DNA of 64,000 bases, from contig CAVRDJ010000004.1 in the NCBI GenBank assembly GCA_963719875.1, forward strand, positions 620,001-684,000, written 5' to 3'. Source of the DNA: Palsa-360 sp963719875 (GTDB lineage Bacteria; Acidobacteriota; Terriglobia; Acidiferrales; UBA7541). The translations under genes were made by a program, and so were the position numbers. The notes below the pieces were generated by a model. It was not told where the DNA came from, searched no databases, and saw nothing but the letters and a program-made list of their open reading frames with translations. Positions 1-8,695 of this stretch are shown in pieces (position 1 is the stretch's first letter; each line of letters starts with the position of its first letter).

Positions 1-500
1 TCAGTTGATCTGTCACCTGCGAACGCTTTCGCGAGACCAAAGTCCAGCACCTTTACTTTGCCTTCCGGAGTGACCTTCACGTTGGCGGGCTTCAGGTCGC
101 GGTGAATGATGTTTTTCTCGTGAGCGGCTTCCAGCGCTTCGGCAATCTGCTTCGCAATTATAAGAGCTTCCTCGACTGGAACCGGCCCTTCTCGCTTCCC
201 ACGCTCTTGCAACGTCTCGCCCGGGACCAGTTCCATGACGAGATAACTCGTGCCGCCAGATTGTTCAAGTCCGTGTATTGTCGCGATGTTGGGATGATTC
301 AGCGCAGCCAGCATTTTCGCTTCGCGCTGAAAACGGGAGAGCCGCTCGGGATCATGTGCAAAACCCTCTGGCAGGACCTTGATGGCCACGCCGCGCTCGA
401 GCTTGGTGTCGTGCGCTTGATACACTTCGCCCATGCCGCCAGCGCCAATCTGCGCGACGACTTCGTAGGAGCCGAATTTTGTGCCCGAGGGGACCGCCAT
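1..500 (-). CDS. Ser/Thr protein kinase, N-terminal part (cut by window edge)
   Basis: This is the first 166 codons of a Hanks-type Ser/Thr kinase whose 3' end lies outside the window. The glycine loop GAGGMGEVY is at residues 19-27, the ATP lysine is K41 (AIKVLP), the catalytic loop HRDLKPAN has D135, and DFG begins at D153. The reading frame is open to base 1. The start ATG at 498-500 has only a weak ribosome site. It is a paralogue of the kinase at 855-3548 and shares an upstream block with it (522-574). By analogy with that neighbour, a C-terminal membrane segment and PD40 propeller are expected but cannot be seen. It probably signals from the cytoplasmic membrane; its substrate is unknown. 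Confidence 0.93.
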   Translation of the reverse strand, partial: MAVPSGTKFGSYEVVAQIGAGGMGEVYQAHDTKLERGVAIKVLPEGFAHDPERLSRFQREAKMLAALNHPNIATIHGLEQSGGTSYLVMELVPGETLQERGKREGPVPVEEALIIAKQIAEALEAAHEKNIIHRDLKPANVKVTPEGKVKVLDFGLAKAFAGDRST

Positions 501-521
501 AAACTCAACTCATTTGAAGTA

Positions 522-574
522 GGCAGAGTATAATCCTGTCAGGTAGTTACAGACCTGTGAATTCTCTCTCGTTC
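522..574 (-). promoter_or_regulatory. Conserved promoter-like block upstream of kinase 1
   Basis: Read on the minus strand, this block contains the small palindrome CCTGACAGG followed by TTATACT, a good -10-like hexamer (TATACT). It ends 22 bases before the kinase ATG. The same block, gap-free and with the same spacing, lies upstream of the second kinase at 3571-3623. No sigma-70 -35 box is evident at the expected spacing, so either an operator for an activator or an alternative sigma factor promoter is possible. Confidence 0.6.
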
Positions 575-854
575 CCACATCCTGATAAGTCCTGCCGGCT
601 CAACCGGTCAATGCAACACTTTTCTAATCTGTTGATCCGATAGTGTTTTTCAAAGAGACCTGATCATTTGAGCTGTACTCAATCAAACCTAAACAGGGCA
701 GTGTTTTCTTTGAATCAACGCTTACGAACGAATTTAGTCATTGAAATACGTGCAGATAGGACTTCGGGTGAGTGTTGCATTGACCCATTGAGACCACCCC
801 GTTTCCAGGGACTTGGCGTATTGGCGGGAGACGCCCCAGCCAATCATGGCCGAT
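575..854. other. Intergenic stretch between the two kinases
   Basis: This stretch separates the promoter-like block of kinase 1 from the stop codon of kinase 2. A plus-strand open frame at 668-916 runs into the kinase 2 tail, has no ribosome site and resembles nothing I know. I see no hairpin repeat or RNA gene here. Confidence 0.5.
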
Positions 855-3548
855 TCACTTCTTCCCAGTGGGAACTTTCTGCTTCAATTCTTCAAACCAG
901 TTCAGGACGACGTTGATTTGCGTCGGCGCCGCCTGCGCCTGCTCGCTTGTCTTGAGCATTAGGAAGCGCTGGCCGTCGGGAGACACGTCGTAGTTGCGCG
1001 TCGCTGCCGCAATTGGCGCGTACGGTCCCTCAAAGAGCATCTGCGGCTTCCCGACGGTGAAACTAGGCTGAGTGGTAATGCCCACAGCCATCATCTTGTC
1101 CCCGCTGCGGTAAAATAGTTCCCGCCCGTTGGGGTTCCACACCGGCTCCGTGCCGCCTTCCGTCGAGATTTGCCGCTTCCCGCCTGGGCCCGGATAGGGC
1201 TGCACATAAATCTCAAAGCGGCCGGACTCGTCCGACATATAAGCTAAGAGGCGCCCGTCGGGGGAAAACTGTGATTCCACTTCATTGAACTGCGTTCGGA
1301 GGAACGGTTGCGCCTTGTGGTCACTGATCCGCAGCACCCAGATGTCCAGTCCTGTGGTGGGATTGCTTTCTTCGAAGGCCAGCAGTTGACCATCCGGGGA
1401 CCACGAACTCGGAGTCTTATCGTACTCGCCGGTAGTCAATTGTTCCAGCCTGCCACTGCCGTCGGCCAGTTGCCAGAAAATGTTCCTCAACGCCCCTTCC
1501 TTGGTTGAGTTGAACGCAATCCGCTTGCTATCCGGTGTCCAGGTCGGGACGTTGTTTCTATCCCCCTCAAACGTCAACCGGGTCAACGTATCCCGGGAGA
1601 GATCGTACAGCCAGAGTTGAGACTCCTGTTCCGTGATCCCAACGGCTACCCGCCGTCCGTCGGGGGAAAGCCGCGGGAACACGTAGGCCCGCGCAGCGGC
1701 GGCCAAGGGCTGCTCTGCCCCCTTGCGATTGACCCACACCAGCCTGCGTTGTGCTCCTTGAACGCTCCCGGGAACATAGACCAGTGATCCCGTGGTAGAA
1801 AAGCTGTACTGGGCGGCTCCAGTGAGTGTGGATTGCAGGACGCCCTCCACCACCGGGACCGCTGCGCCCGTAACTGTAAGCCGCTGGGGATCGAACGGCA
1901 CGGCCATCAGGCTCCCTCCCTGCGCATAAACCAGGTGCCCGGAGGGCGCGTAGTGCTGGTTTGTCCCCCCCGGGATCAGCTTCCGTCGTTCGCCCATCCC
2001 AACCGACTGGACTGCAATCTGCGCGTTGGTAAAAATTCCCGGCACAGCCGTTCCGGCAGAAAAGAGCAGCGCCTTGCCGCCGGGCAGGAACTCCGGCCAG
2101 CGGTTGCTGTCCTCTCCTTTATCGAGACGAGTCAGCGGCTGAGCAGCACCTCCCGCGTCCGACACTTGCAGGAGAACTGAGATTGCCGTGGGTGCGAAGG
2201 CGATCATGCCCTGGTTGCCCCAACTGGCCCCGCGAGGGTTTGCAGCATCGCCGAGGGTCAGCGCCGCTCCCCCGCTCACCGAGACCTTCTTCAGCTTGTT
2301 GCCCGCGAAAAACCCCAGCCATTGGCCGTCGGGCGAGAAAAAAGGCGTCACAGCTCCCTCTGTGCCGGGAACGGGCCTGGCTTCCAGACTGTCCATCGCA
2401 CGCAGATAGATTTGTTGGCTGCCACCCTGGATGGCGACATAGGCGAGGTGGCTCCCGTCGGGTGAAAGAGCCACCGTCGGCTGATCCAGCCCCGCGAGCC
2501 GTTCGCCCGGCGATAGCGTTATCACAGTGCGGCTGACAGGCTGCGGCCGCGAGGGCTTCAGATACCAAGTGACGAGGCTTGCAATCACCGCACCGAACAG
2601 CAATGCGCCCAAGCTGAGGATGAGCGCCCGCTGCCCGAGCGCGCGAATACCTTTCGATGTGGCAGTCGTAGCTAACGTAACAACCGAGCCGCCTTCAGCT
2701 ATCCATTTCAACTCCCGCGTTAAATCGCCCGCCGTTTGCCATCGCCCGTCCGGATCTTTCGCAAGACATGTTTTGACGGTACGGTCTAGCGCTGGAGGCG
2801 TCATCGGGGCAAGCGATAACATCGCTGGCGGCTCATCTTTCAAAATTGCCGCCATCACGCTGGCGGAAGTCTTGCCCTCAAATGCTTTCTTGCCCGTGGC
2901 CATTTCATATACCAGCGCGCCGAACGCAAATATGTCCGTGCGGGCATCCACTTCCTTGGCTTCGACTTGCTCCGGCGCCATGTATTGCAACGTGCCCAGA
3001 ATCGTTCCCTCACCCGTGATTCCGCTTTTCATCGTCGGAAGCTGCGAATCTGGAATCGCCGGAGCGGCTTCCTGTTTCAGCTTGGCCAAACCAAAATCCA
3101 GCAACTTCGTGCCGGACTTGGTCAGCATGACGTTGCCGGGCTTCAGATCGCGGTGGGTGATGCCTTTGCGATGTGCCTTGTCGAGCGCGTCGGCGATTTC
3201 GATCGCGTACTGCAACACTTGCTGGATCGGCAGAGGGCCTTTCTGCAATCGCCGCGCGAGCGTCTCGCCCTCGATATATTCCATCACCAGAAAATCGATT
3301 TCGTCTTGATGGCCAGTATCGTAGAGCGTGCAGATATGCGGATGATTCAGGCTGGCGATGATTTTTGCTTCGCGCTCGAAGCGCTCGCGCAATTCAGCAC
3401 GATCTGCAAGATTCGTCGGCAGAACCTTGATCGCGACGGTTCGATCGAGGCGCGTATCCCGGGCTTTGTAAACTTCGCCCATGCCGCCCGCACCGATAGC
3501 GGAGAGGATTTCGTAGGGCCCTAGACGTTTGCCGGGAAGAATCGCCAT
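855..3548 (-). CDS. Transmembrane Ser/Thr protein kinase with PD40/TolB beta-propeller
   Basis: This is an 897-residue kinase with a complete domain set. The kinase domain is at about 12-275, with GAGGMGEVY at 19-27, ATP lysine K41, HRDLKPGN with D134, and DFG from D151. A single membrane segment follows near 305-330. The C-terminal half (about 350-890) carries repeated SPDG-type blades (ALSPDGSHLAYV, RLSPDGRRVAVG and others) typical of PD40/TolB propellers. The expected topology is a cytoplasmic kinase with a periplasmic propeller, which may sense a ligand or protein partner. The start ATG at 3548 has GGGAG upstream. This architecture is common in Acidobacteriota. The phosphorylation targets are not identifiable. 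Confidence 0.95.
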   Translation of the reverse strand: MAILPGKRLGPYEILSAIGAGGMGEVYKARDTRLDRTVAIKVLPTNLADRAELRERFEREAKIIASLNHPHICTLYDTGHQDEIDFLVMEYIEGETLARRLQKGPLPIQQVLQYAIEIADALDKAHRKGITHRDLKPGNVMLTKSGTKLLDFGLAKLKQEAAPAIPDSQLPTMKSGITGEGTILGTLQYMAPEQVEAKEVDARTDIFAFGALVYEMATGKKAFEGKTSASVMAAILKDEPPAMLSLAPMTPPALDRTVKTCLAKDPDGRWQTAGDLTRELKWIAEGGSVVTLATTATSKGIRALGQRALILSLGALLFGAVIASLVTWYLKPSRPQPVSRTVITLSPGERLAGLDQPTVALSPDGSHLAYVAIQGGSQQIYLRAMDSLEARPVPGTEGAVTPFFSPDGQWLGFFAGNKLKKVSVSGGAALTLGDAANPRGASWGNQGMIAFAPTAISVLLQVSDAGGAAQPLTRLDKGEDSNRWPEFLPGGKALLFSAGTAVPGIFTNAQIAVQSVGMGERRKLIPGGTNQHYAPSGHLVYAQGGSLMAVPFDPQRLTVTGAAVPVVEGVLQSTLTGAAQYSFSTTGSLVYVPGSVQGAQRRLVWVNRKGAEQPLAAAARAYVFPRLSPDGRRVAVGITEQESQLWLYDLSRDTLTRLTFEGDRNNVPTWTPDSKRIAFNSTKEGALRNIFWQLADGSGRLEQLTTGEYDKTPSSWSPDGQLLAFEESNPTTGLDIWVLRISDHKAQPFLRTQFNEVESQFSPDGRLLAYMSDESGRFEIYVQPYPGPGGKRQISTEGGTEPVWNPNGRELFYRSGDKMMAVGITTQPSFTVGKPQMLFEGPYAPIAAATRNYDVSPDGQRFLMLKTSEQAQAAPTQINVVLNWFEELKQKVPTGKK

Positions 3549-3570
3549 GCACTCCCGCCAACTTCGGGTC

Positions 3571-3623
3571 GGCAGAGTATAACCCTGCCAGGTACTTACC
3601 CACCCTCAAATTCTCGCACGTTG
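3571..3623 (-). promoter_or_regulatory. Conserved promoter-like block upstream of kinase 2
   Basis: This is the second copy of the block at 522-574. On the minus strand it has CCTGGCAGG, then TTATACTCTGCC, ending 23 bases before the ATG of the PD40 kinase. A further GAGAATT element is shared upstream at the same distance. It lies between tsaD and the kinase, so the kinase probably has its own transcription start. Confidence 0.6.
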
Positions 3624-3688
3624 CCGCTTCCAGTGAAGTTGTCTTCTCGAAAATTGACCTACCATTGAAAGGTAAAAGTCCAAAACGA

Positions 3689-4834
3689 CTAGGCAAGACG
3701 GAGGTTGGGTTCGGCGTTCAGATCGAAAGGGGCGAGATCGCCGGAAAGCAAGTGGGGATAGGCGGCTGCGGCGATCATGGCAGCGTTGTCAGTGGAAAGG
3801 GCGCGGCTGGGAAAGAAGACAGTGACGCCCATTGCAGCCGCTTTGGATGCGAAGCGATTTCGCAATTCGGAGTTCGCGGCGACGCCCCCGGAGACTAAAA
3901 CTGTGCGGGCACCTGTTTCCGTTGCGGCTTCGAGCGTGCGCGTCACGAGATCATGGACGACCGCGGACTGGAATTTGGAAATTACCGAGAGCGTGCGCGG
4001 GCTGCAAAGTGAGAACAGATCGGCGGCTTTCCGGCGGCCCTCCTGGAGAGCTTTCTTGCGGGCTTCGATTTCGTCGGCGAATTCGGGATGCGCGCGGACG
4101 TAATACAAGACGGCGGTCTTGACTCCGCTGAAACTGAAATCGTAGGGATTGCCTTTGATCTTCACGGGACCAAAATTCGGCGCGTCTTTTTCGCGGAATT
4201 TTGCGCCGGATGCGGCGACCTTTGCGGCGAGTTGGTCGATGATCGGGCCGCCGGGATAGCCGAGCGCGAGGAGCCTTGCGACTTTGTCATAGGCCTCGCC
4301 CGCGGCGTCGTCGCGCGTGCCGCCGAGACGGCGGTACTGAAAACTGCGATTGGCGGCATCGCCATTTCTTGTCGCGGACTGCACGTGGTACAGCAGCGTG
4401 TGTCCGCCGGAGACGATCAGGCAAATCGCCGGCAATTCCGGCGCTTTGCCGCCGATATGCGCTTCGAGAAACACGGCGTGAACGTGGCCTTCCAGGTGAT
4501 TGACAGAGACGAGCGGCTTGCCGAGCTCAGTGGCCAGGACCTTGCCGTACGTTACTCCCACCAAAAGCGAACCGACCAAGCCGGGTCCCTGGGTAACGCC
4601 GACGGCGTCAATGTCTCTAAAATCGAGGCCCGCTTGAAGAAGCGCTTCGCGCACAACGGGGACGATTTGGCGCAGGTGCTCGCGCGAGGCGAGTTCGGGA
4701 ACGACGCCGCCGTACTTGCGATGAATGTCGAGTTGAGAGGAGACCACACTCGACAAAATCTCGCGGCCATCGACGACGACGGCCGCGGCTGTTTCATCAC
4801 ACGAAGACTCGATTCCAAGGATGCGCGTTGGCAT
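3689..4834 (-). CDS. tsaD: tRNA N6-adenosine threonylcarbamoyltransferase TsaD
   Basis: TsaD transfers the threonylcarbamoyl group onto A37 of ANN-decoding tRNAs, making t6A, as the catalytic subunit of the TsaBDE complex in the cytoplasm. The 381-residue product begins MPTRILGIESSCDET and carries the metal-binding HLEGH motif and the C-terminal VSGGVAANSELR segment of the ASKHA fold. The open frame extends 44 codons upstream, but the conserved family N-terminus starts at the ATG at 4832-4834, so that start was chosen. The protein is slightly longer than the usual 340 residues because of an insertion after the SGGHT segment. It is followed by kinase 2 on the same strand. Confidence 0.95.
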   Translation of the reverse strand: MPTRILGIESSCDETAAAVVVDGREILSSVVSSQLDIHRKYGGVVPELASREHLRQIVPVVREALLQAGLDFRDIDAVGVTQGPGLVGSLLVGVTYGKVLATELGKPLVSVNHLEGHVHAVFLEAHIGGKAPELPAICLIVSGGHTLLYHVQSATRNGDAANRSFQYRRLGGTRDDAAGEAYDKVARLLALGYPGGPIIDQLAAKVAASGAKFREKDAPNFGPVKIKGNPYDFSFSGVKTAVLYYVRAHPEFADEIEARKKALQEGRRKAADLFSLCSPRTLSVISKFQSAVVHDLVTRTLEAATETGARTVLVSGGVAANSELRNRFASKAAAMGVTVFFPSRALSTDNAAMIAAAAYPHLLSGDLAPFDLNAEPNLRLA

Positions 4835-4986
4835 GATGCGTTTCCCGACTGAGGGAATATTCATGTTAGCACACGGGTGGCAGGTAGCTTTACAGCACGG
4901 GGCTGCAAAGCGAGAATTAGAATGAGGGCAGAATAACGCAGCGCAGCGAGCCGCAAGCAAACGCAACTTCAGCGGTAAAACAGAGT

Positions 4987-5095
4987 GGGGGAAAAGTAGT
5001 TTATTTTGGCATTCTGAGCGAAGCGAGGAATCTCTCTTTGATCGAAACTCAGGAAAAGTAAGAGAGATTCTTCGCTTCGCTCAGAATGACAAAAG
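4987..5095. repeat. Palindromic dispersed repeat, copy 1
   Basis: The arms CATTCTGAGCGAAGCGAGGA and its near-complement, each followed by AATCTCTCT, enclose a short centre. The left 53 bases, including the flank AAAAGTAGTTTATTTTG, recur in inverted orientation at 59063-59114. It is probably a small non-coding mobile repeat of the REP or MITE kind. No transposase is nearby. Confidence 0.75.
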
Positions 5096-5150
5096 GAGTG
5101 GGGGCCTTTTTCGGCTGCCTCTAAAGCCGATTATAGAATGAGTCGTTACG

Positions 5151-5174
5151 GCCGGGCTGAAGCCCGGCCCTCCA
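5151..5174 (-). repeat. GGAG-headed hairpin repeat
   Basis: Read on the minus strand this is GGAG followed by a stem of GCCGGGCT around a TC loop. It has the same design as the GTAG hairpins elsewhere in the window but stands alone, without an inverted partner. Confidence 0.6.
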
Positions 5175-5450
5175 AGGCGAGTCAACAATCGTCGGGCGGC
5201 GTAAAGAATTCCAGGGCTAGTAACACAGGCTTACTATTATCTTTGAATATCTCCATTGACAGATAGGCGGCCCTCGGATAATTTATCATTTTTTGTGTCG
5301 TTTGAATGATACACTGCACGCGTTTTCTAAAACCCTTCCGCCGTGCCCATAGGAGCATCAGCTCTTGTGCTTGCACAACGAAACGTAAGACGAAAGCCGG
5401 ACACCGTCGGAGTCTGCCTGACCGGCAAATCGTCGGAGAAGAATGAAACG

Positions 5451-7007
5451 ATGAAAATTTTGCTCTATAGCCCTGACAATGGTGTTACGCGAAATTTCAT
5501 GCCGCATCTGTGGATGTTTCTGCTGCAGTCGCTCACGCCACCCGGTCATGAAGTCATACTGATCGACGGCAACGCGCAGCCGATGGACGAGGCGGGCATC
5601 GCGCGATACGTCCGTGAAAATAATATCGGGCTTGTCGGCATCGGCGCCATGACGCGCATGATCGCAAAGGCCTACCGCATGGCCGACGCCGTGCGCGCGG
5701 CCGGCGTGCCGGTCGTGATGGGCGGGCCGCACGTGACGGAAATGCCCGACGAAGCGCTCGGCCGGAAATCGGGGAGACGCCATGCCGACGCGGTCGCTCT
5801 TGGCGAGGCGGATGAGACGTGGCCGAAGATCGTGGCGGATGCCGCGCGCGGCCAGCTCAAAGAGATCTATGCTCCCGTGGATGAATTTGGCCAGGAGCGC
5901 AAACCAAGTCTTCAGGAGTATCCGACAATTCCGTGGGATTCGATCGACCTCAACCAGTTCAACGTCGTACCGAAATTCGCAGGACCAATGCTTAAACGCT
6001 TTCGCGGCGGCTGGGGAACGTTTCGCGTTATTCCCGTGGAGTCCGGGCGCGGGTGCCCGTATGGGTGCGAATTTTGCACCGTGACCGGCTTTTTTGGAGA
6101 TTCCATCCGCTTCAGGAGCAACAAAAGCGTGGTGGATGAATTACTGCTGCTCAAGGCCCGGGCCAAAAGCGAACGCGGCCAGATCGCCGTATTCTTTATC
6201 GATGACAATTTCGCCATTAACCCCAAACGGACGAAATCCCTGTTGCGCGACATCATCGCTGCCAACGCCCAGGTCTACTGGATCGCGCAAATCAGTGCAA
6301 ACCTATTGCGCGACGAGGAACTCGTCGATCTCATCGCCGCCTCGGGAGGCATATGGATTTTCATCGGAATGGAGTCTATCGATCCTAAGAACCTCGCCGA
6401 CGTGAACAAGGGGTTCAACAAACCGGGTGAGTATGCGGCCGTGCTGCAAAGGCTGGCCGACCGCAACGTCTTCGCGATCACGTCTTTCATGTTCGGCATG
6501 GACAACGACACGGTCGGAGTGGCGGAGCGGACGCTTCAGCAAATCCGCACTTGGCCCGCGGGGCTGCCAATCTTCGGATTGATCACTCCTCTGCCCGCTA
6601 CGCCCCTCTACGCGAGGCTGGAGGCCGCGGGGCGCCTGACTCGCCCCAGACACTGGGAGGAATTCATACCCTTTGCGATGGCCCACACGCCTCTGAAAAT
6701 GACCATCGGGGAAGCTCACGCCGAGGTCAAGTACGGATGGGATCATTCCTACAGCCCGGAGGCTATCGCGCAAGCCGTGCGCGCGTTCAACCACAAACCA
6801 CTGGGTTATCGCATCAATATTTTCATCGCGCGCCTGTGTTTCCGCGGGATCTATTTCCCACAGATGGGGGCGCTGGCCTGGCTCAAGGTGATCGGTGAAA
6901 ACGCGCAGACCATTGGCGATATTGTGAAGGAAGGATTTCGCGATTGGTTTAGCGGAATGTGTAAGCAGCCCTCGCGTTCCGCAACCGTGGGCACGCTCGG
7001 GAATTGA
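5451..7007 (+). CDS. B12-binding-domain radical SAM protein
   Basis: This 518-residue enzyme has an N-terminal cobalamin-binding-like Rossmann domain (about 1-140, with GIGAM and VVMGGPHVTEMPDEAL) and a radical SAM domain with CPYGCEFC, giving cysteines 202, 206 and 209 for the [4Fe-4S] cluster. This class performs methylations or rearrangements of unactivated carbons in lipids, cofactors or peptides. The substrate cannot be told here. The start ATG at 5451 has GGAGAAG seven bases upstream (5435-5441); the frame extends further but without conserved sequence. It stands alone between tsaD (opposite strand) and galU, so context gives no pathway. Hopanoid methylase-like or other lipid-modifying members of the family are possible. 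Confidence 0.88.
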   Translation: MKILLYSPDNGVTRNFMPHLWMFLLQSLTPPGHEVILIDGNAQPMDEAGIARYVRENNIGLVGIGAMTRMIAKAYRMADAVRAAGVPVVMGGPHVTEMPDEALGRKSGRRHADAVALGEADETWPKIVADAARGQLKEIYAPVDEFGQERKPSLQEYPTIPWDSIDLNQFNVVPKFAGPMLKRFRGGWGTFRVIPVESGRGCPYGCEFCTVTGFFGDSIRFRSNKSVVDELLLLKARAKSERGQIAVFFIDDNFAINPKRTKSLLRDIIAANAQVYWIAQISANLLRDEELVDLIAASGGIWIFIGMESIDPKNLADVNKGFNKPGEYAAVLQRLADRNVFAITSFMFGMDNDTVGVAERTLQQIRTWPAGLPIFGLITPLPATPLYARLEAAGRLTRPRHWEEFIPFAMAHTPLKMTIGEAHAEVKYGWDHSYSPEAIAQAVRAFNHKPLGYRINIFIARLCFRGIYFPQMGALAWLKVIGENAQTIGDIVKEGFRDWFSGMCKQPSRSATVGTLGN

Positions 7008-7149
7008 AGGAGTCGTGTCCGCTTGAATGGATTGACCGGTGTTCCGGCATCGGCACATCAGCAACTGATTCTCCATGCCAGACCCTCAAAGTGCGAATCC
7101 ATAGACTGCAAGAGATTCGATATTAGGAACTTCTAAAGCGAAGGACCGA

Positions 7150-7179
7150 TTGACACTGCACGCAAGTGCCACGTAATGT
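7150..7179 (+). promoter_or_regulatory. Sigma-70-type promoter for galU
   Basis: A perfect TTGACA at 7150-7155, an 18-base spacer and TAATGT at 7174-7179. Transcription would start near 7187, leaving a leader of about 13 bases before the galU ATG at 7200. Confidence 0.6.
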
Positions 7180-7199
7180 GGCTGCAGACTCGATGAGCC

Positions 7200-8093
7200 A
7201 TGACTGAAAAGCCAAAACGCGTTCGCAAAGCCGTTCTTCCCGCCGCGGGTCTAGGCACGAGATTCCTGCCCGCGACCAAAGCGCAGCCCAAGGAAATGCT
7301 GCCGGTGGTCGACAAACCACTCATCCAATATGTGGTCGAGGAATGCGTCGCCTCCGGAATTGACAACATCATTATCGTCACGGGCCGGGGAAAGAATGCG
7401 ATTGAAGATCACTTCGATTCCTCCCCTGAGCTGGAGGGTTTCCTGGAAGAGAAGGGCAAATCCGATCTGGCGAAGTTGGTGCACGATATCGGCAACATGG
7501 TGCACTTCAGCTACACGCGGCAGAAGGAACCGCTGGGGCTGGGACACGCCGTGCTGGTGGCCAAGGAACTCGTCGGCAACGAGCCGTTCGCCGTCCTGCT
7601 CGGGGACGTAATTATTCCGGGACCGCATCCCGCCACCAAGCAGCTGATCGAAGTGTATGAACGCACCGGAAAAGGCGCCATTGCCGTCGAAGAGGTGCCT
7701 CGCGAAAGAACTGGCCTCTACGGCATCGTCGACGTGGAGCGGAATAACGGGGCGGGCGCGAACGAGCGTATCTTGAAAATACGCGATCTTGTCGAGAAGC
7801 CCGACCCGGCTGAGGCGCCTTCGACCCTGGCCGTGACCGGGCGATATCTGCTGCCTCCCGAAATTTTCGACTGCCTCGAGCGGACCAAGCCGGGGCGCGG
7901 GGGCGAGATCCAGCTTACGGACGCGCTTCGACTGCTGGCGCAGGAAATCGGGTTGCTCGCGTATGTCTACGAAGGGAAATCGTATGATGCGGGGGATAAA
8001 CTCGGTTTCTTGAAAGCTACCGTGGAAATCGGTCTCGAAAACCAGGAATTTGGGAAGGATTTTCGCGAATATCTGCGTGGGCTTCGGCTGTAG
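7200..8093 (+). CDS. galU: UTP-glucose-1-phosphate uridylyltransferase
   Basis: GalU makes UDP-glucose from UTP and glucose-1-phosphate for surface polysaccharides and galactose metabolism. The 297-residue product matches the family length. It carries the nucleotide-binding signature AAGLGTRFLPATKAQPKEML near the N-terminus, then PLIQYVVEE, and the later VEKP and GRYLLPPEIF segments. The start is the ATG at 7200, behind a clear promoter at 7150-7179. Its stop codon TAG (8091-8093) is formed by the GTAG head of a hairpin repeat at 8090-8165, which may also act as a bidirectional terminator towards the converging fmdB-like gene. Confidence 0.95.
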   Translation: MTEKPKRVRKAVLPAAGLGTRFLPATKAQPKEMLPVVDKPLIQYVVEECVASGIDNIIIVTGRGKNAIEDHFDSSPELEGFLEEKGKSDLAKLVHDIGNMVHFSYTRQKEPLGLGHAVLVAKELVGNEPFAVLLGDVIIPGPHPATKQLIEVYERTGKGAIAVEEVPRERTGLYGIVDVERNNGAGANERILKIRDLVEKPDPAEAPSTLAVTGRYLLPPEIFDCLERTKPGRGGEIQLTDALRLLAQEIGLLAYVYEGKSYDAGDKLGFLKATVEIGLENQEFGKDFREYLRGLRL

Positions 8094-8165
8094 GACGGGC
8101 TTCAGCCTGTCTGGTTTTTTTACGCGACTGATAGTCAAAACCAGACAGGCTGAAGCCCGTCCTAC
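8090..8165. repeat. GTAG hairpin repeat pair (inverted), also possible terminator
   Basis: The left arm starts GTAGGACGGGCTTCAGCC and the right arm is its inverted copy ending GTCCTAC. The two arms match over about 28 bases and each contains its own mini-stem around TTC. The pair overlaps the galU stop codon and sits between two converging genes, where it could end both transcripts. Confidence 0.85.
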
Positions 8166-8171
8166 TGGGAA

Positions 8172-8507
8172 CTACTTCTCTTTCGATGCGCTTCCGGTTT
8201 TCTTTGGATCTTTTGCTGGAGATGCGGACTTGGAATCTGACTTTTCTGATTTCTCCGATTTCTCCGACTTCTCGGTTTTCTCCGCTTTTTCAGCCTTCTC
8301 TGACTTGCCCGCATCGCCGCCGGTCGTTTTCGGCCCGTAGTCGTTGACGTACCAGCCGGAGCCCTTGAACTGGATCGAGGGGGCCGTGATCACGGACTCC
8401 ACTTTGCCGCCGCAGTGCGGGCACTTCTTCAGGTGCGGCCCGTTCATTTTTTCTATCTTATCGGTGTGGCGATCGCACTTGAGGCAGCGGTATTCGTAGA
8501 GCGGCAA
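8172..8507 (-). CDS. FmdB-family zinc ribbon protein with Lys-Ser-Glu tail
   Basis: This small 111-residue protein begins MPLYEYRCLKC, typical of FmdB-type regulatory zinc ribbons, with paired CxxC motifs (YRCLKC and KKCPHCGG). A low-complexity tail from about residue 67 is built from SEK, AEK and TEK units. The start is a TTG at 8505-8507 with a perfect AAGGAG upstream; the longer frame to 8666 lacks conserved sequence. The zinc ribbon may bind nucleic acid or protein, and no precise function is established for the family. The gene converges with galU. Confidence 0.85.
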   Translation of the reverse strand: MPLYEYRCLKCDRHTDKIEKMNGPHLKKCPHCGGKVESVITAPSIQFKGSGWYVNDYGPKTTGGDAGKSEKAEKAEKTEKSEKSEKSEKSDSKSASPAKDPKKTGSASKEK

Positions 8508-8695
8508 TTCTGGTCTCCTTCGGACTCCAAATGGAATCCTATATCTTAACACGTTGCGCGGTCTGGAATGCGGTCCCATCGGGACTCCAAGTGACATCCA
8601 ATGTGCAAACTTCCTTCGATCCTTCGCGATGATTCCAACCCTGTGGGCTGGGCGCTGGCAGCGCATGTTAGACTCGTTTCAGTGAGGAGAGCTTC

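Larger units (their letters stand above)
4835..5450. other. Long intergenic region with repeats
   Basis: No convincing gene lies in these 616 bases. The stretch holds the palindromic element at 4987-5095 and a GGAG-headed hairpin at 5151-5173. A 64-codon minus-strand frame at 5182-5376 has no family resemblance and overlaps the region expected to hold the promoter of the radical SAM gene. Confidence 0.6.

Noticed and set aside
668..916. Plus-strand open frame between the kinases
   Set aside because: No ribosome site, no recognisable domain, and it overlaps the end of kinase 2 on the other strand.
5182..5376. 64-codon minus-strand open frame upstream of the radical SAM gene
   Set aside because: No similarity to any family I know, low-quality start, and it overlaps the region expected to hold the radical SAM promoter.
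8090..8165. CRISPR-like repeats
   Set aside because: The hairpin repeats are single inverted pairs with no regular spacing, no spacer set and no cas genes in the window.
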